Below are positions 63,110-64,000 of a stretch of DNA of 64,000 nucleotides, one piece after another. The number at the start of each line of letters is the position of its first letter. Position 1 is the first letter of the stretch. The DNA comes from Parabacteroides hominis (GTDB taxonomy: Bacteria > Bacteroidota > Bacteroidia > Bacteroidales > Tannerellaceae), in the NCBI RefSeq assembly GCF_014287585.1, contig NZ_JACOOJ010000032.1, positions 1 to 64,000 on the forward strand, written 5' to 3'. The translations under genes were made by a program, and so were the position numbers. The notes beneath the pieces were generated by a model. The model was given only the letters and a program-made list of their open reading frames with translations. It was not told the origin of the DNA and did no database searches.

Positions 63110-64000
63110 TTATACGAACTCCAAATAATTCTCCCGATTTACCACATGAAACTCGGCATAGGGATAGGCTTCTTGGAAGGCTTTCGGTGCGGCCGGCATT
63201 TTATTTCCCCACTTGAACTCCAAGGCGGTAAGACTGTCGGCACTCTCCTCAATCAGGTCGATTTCCTGTTTGTCGTAGGTGCGCCAGAAATAGAACTCCC
63301 TGTGCAGTCCCTCATTGAAGTTCGCTTTGCGCCGCTCTCCGATGATGTAGTTCTCCCACAGCGCACCGACATCCTGCCGAATGGCCAGCGGTGAGAAAGC
63401 CCCGATAATGGCATTGCGAATGCCGTTGTCGTAGAAGTACCACTTGCCAGCTTTTGTAACCTCCTTGCGTAGGTTACGCGAATAAGCCCCCAGACGATAG
63501 ATAACGAAGACCTTTTCCAATAGGTCGAGGTATTTTTCAACGGTCGTCTTGCTCATGCCGAGTTGTTTACCTAACTCTTCGTAAGAAACTTCGCTGCCCA
63601 ACTGAAAAGCTATCAATCGCAGTAGATCGCGCATCTTGCTCGAATTTTTTAAGCCGTCAATTGCTAAGATATCTTTAAGCAGGTATGCACCGACAATATC
63701 ACGTAGGTAGTCTGTTTTACGTTCATAGTTCTCCATCATTACTACTTCGGGATAGGAACCGTAAATCAAGCGCGCTTCGAGGTTCTGGCGGGTTTCAAGT
63801 GCCGTTTCCGTCTGTGCGATTTCCCGTTGCGAGAATGGTGTAAGGAGAAATTGCGTACTGCGGCCGACCAACGGTTCACCAGTCTTATTCAGCAAATCGA
63901 ATGACGAAGAACCACTTGCCAAGACACTTATTCCCGGTATTTCATCAACTATCAACTTCAGAATACTACCGATTTGTGGTATGTTCTGTGCCTCATCAAT
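63110..64000 (-). CDS. AAA_14/DUF4143 ATPase, 5' end outside window
   Basis: C-terminal about 297 residues of a longer gene; the frame is open to the window edge, so the true start lies beyond 64000. The Walker B region IDEAQNIPQIGSIL is at the edge. STAND-like PFSQREIAQTE, SYEELGKQLGMSKTTVEKYLDLLEKVFVIYRL and GALWENYIIGERRK then a nuclease-like EFYFWRTYDKQEIDLIEE segment are typical of the AAA_14 + DUF4143 family. These are common, poorly characterised ATPases often acquired by transfer. Same strand and close spacing suggest an operon with the KAP gene. Confidence 0.85.
   Translation of the reverse strand: MDEAQNIPQIGSILKLIVDEIPGISVLASGSSSFDLLNKTGEPLVGRSTQFLLTPFSQREIAQTETALETRQNLEARLIYGSYPEVVMMENYERKTDYLRDIVGAYLLKDILAIDGLKNSSKMRDLLRLIAFQLGSEVSYEELGKQLGMSKTTVEKYLDLLEKVFVIYRLGAYSRNLRKEVTKAGKWYFYDNGIRNAIIGAFSPLAIRQDVGALWENYIIGERRKANFNEGLHREFYFWRTYDKQEIDLIEESADSLTALEFKWGNKMPAAPKAFQEAYPYAEFHVVNRENYLEFV

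Overview
The window looks like a chromosome segment of a gut Bacteroidales bacterium, most likely Parabacteroides (species not resolved). The grounds are Bacteroidales-type promoters (TAnnTTTG, often with TTTG 18-20 bases upstream), Bacteroidota-restricted families (DUF4270, DUF4907, the two-gene DNA-repair pair TIGR03916/TIGR03915, HU-like Bvu_2165-type proteins) and a CTnDOT-type conjugative element. The assignment rests on gene content and motif recall; no database search was possible.

Positions 1-36.8 kb are chromosomal backbone. In order: enolase; a divergent surface/envelope cluster (DUF4907 and kelch proteins on the minus strand, DUF4270 lipoprotein and outer-membrane protein on the plus strand); a YhiM-like membrane protein; ribosomal protein L19; a secreted CE15-like esterase with a NIPSNAP protein; a NagZ-like GH3 domain fused to a serine hydrolase; a CobD-like PLP enzyme; an AraC/GyrI-like regulator followed by a VOC gene remnant; fumarase; the TIGR03916/03915 pair; an S41 peptidase; an HU-family protein; a lipoprotein/MaoC pair; an HxlR regulator divergent from an NAD(P)-binding protein and a degenerate metallo-beta-lactamase protein; a giant AsmA-like protein; a Qnr-like pentapeptide protein; tRNA-Pro and tRNA-Phe back to back; and dxs-trkA-trkH.

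Between trkH and the mobile element lies an unusual stretch (35.0-36.9 kb): a structured repeat-like spacer, a small gene, a 24-base tandem array, an HU-like DNA-binding gene, and directly upstream of that gene two perfect 38-base inverted repeats flanking a 127-base segment that carries a canonical promoter now pointing away from it. This has the architecture of an invertible (phase-variable) promoter. Three short-period tandem arrays (22, 22 and 24 bases) occur in the window, and both HU-like genes lie next to one.

From about 36.86 kb (a GTATTTTTGC match to the CTnDOT core site GTAnnTTTGC) onward is one end of an integrative conjugative element: a structured possible ncRNA, a PcfK/PcfJ accessory operon, a lysozyme, the complete traQ-to-traA transfer operon on the minus strand, a palindrome-rich oriT region, mobA-mobB-mobC on the plus strand, a relic of two nested insertion-sequence ends, and cargo genes (a KAP-family membrane NTPase and an AAA_14/DUF4143 ATPase cut by the window edge). 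The integrase and the other end lie outside the window. TraA-TraQ would build the mating channel, MobA/MobB process oriT, and MobC couples the DNA to the channel; the cargo is a plausible but unproven defence module.
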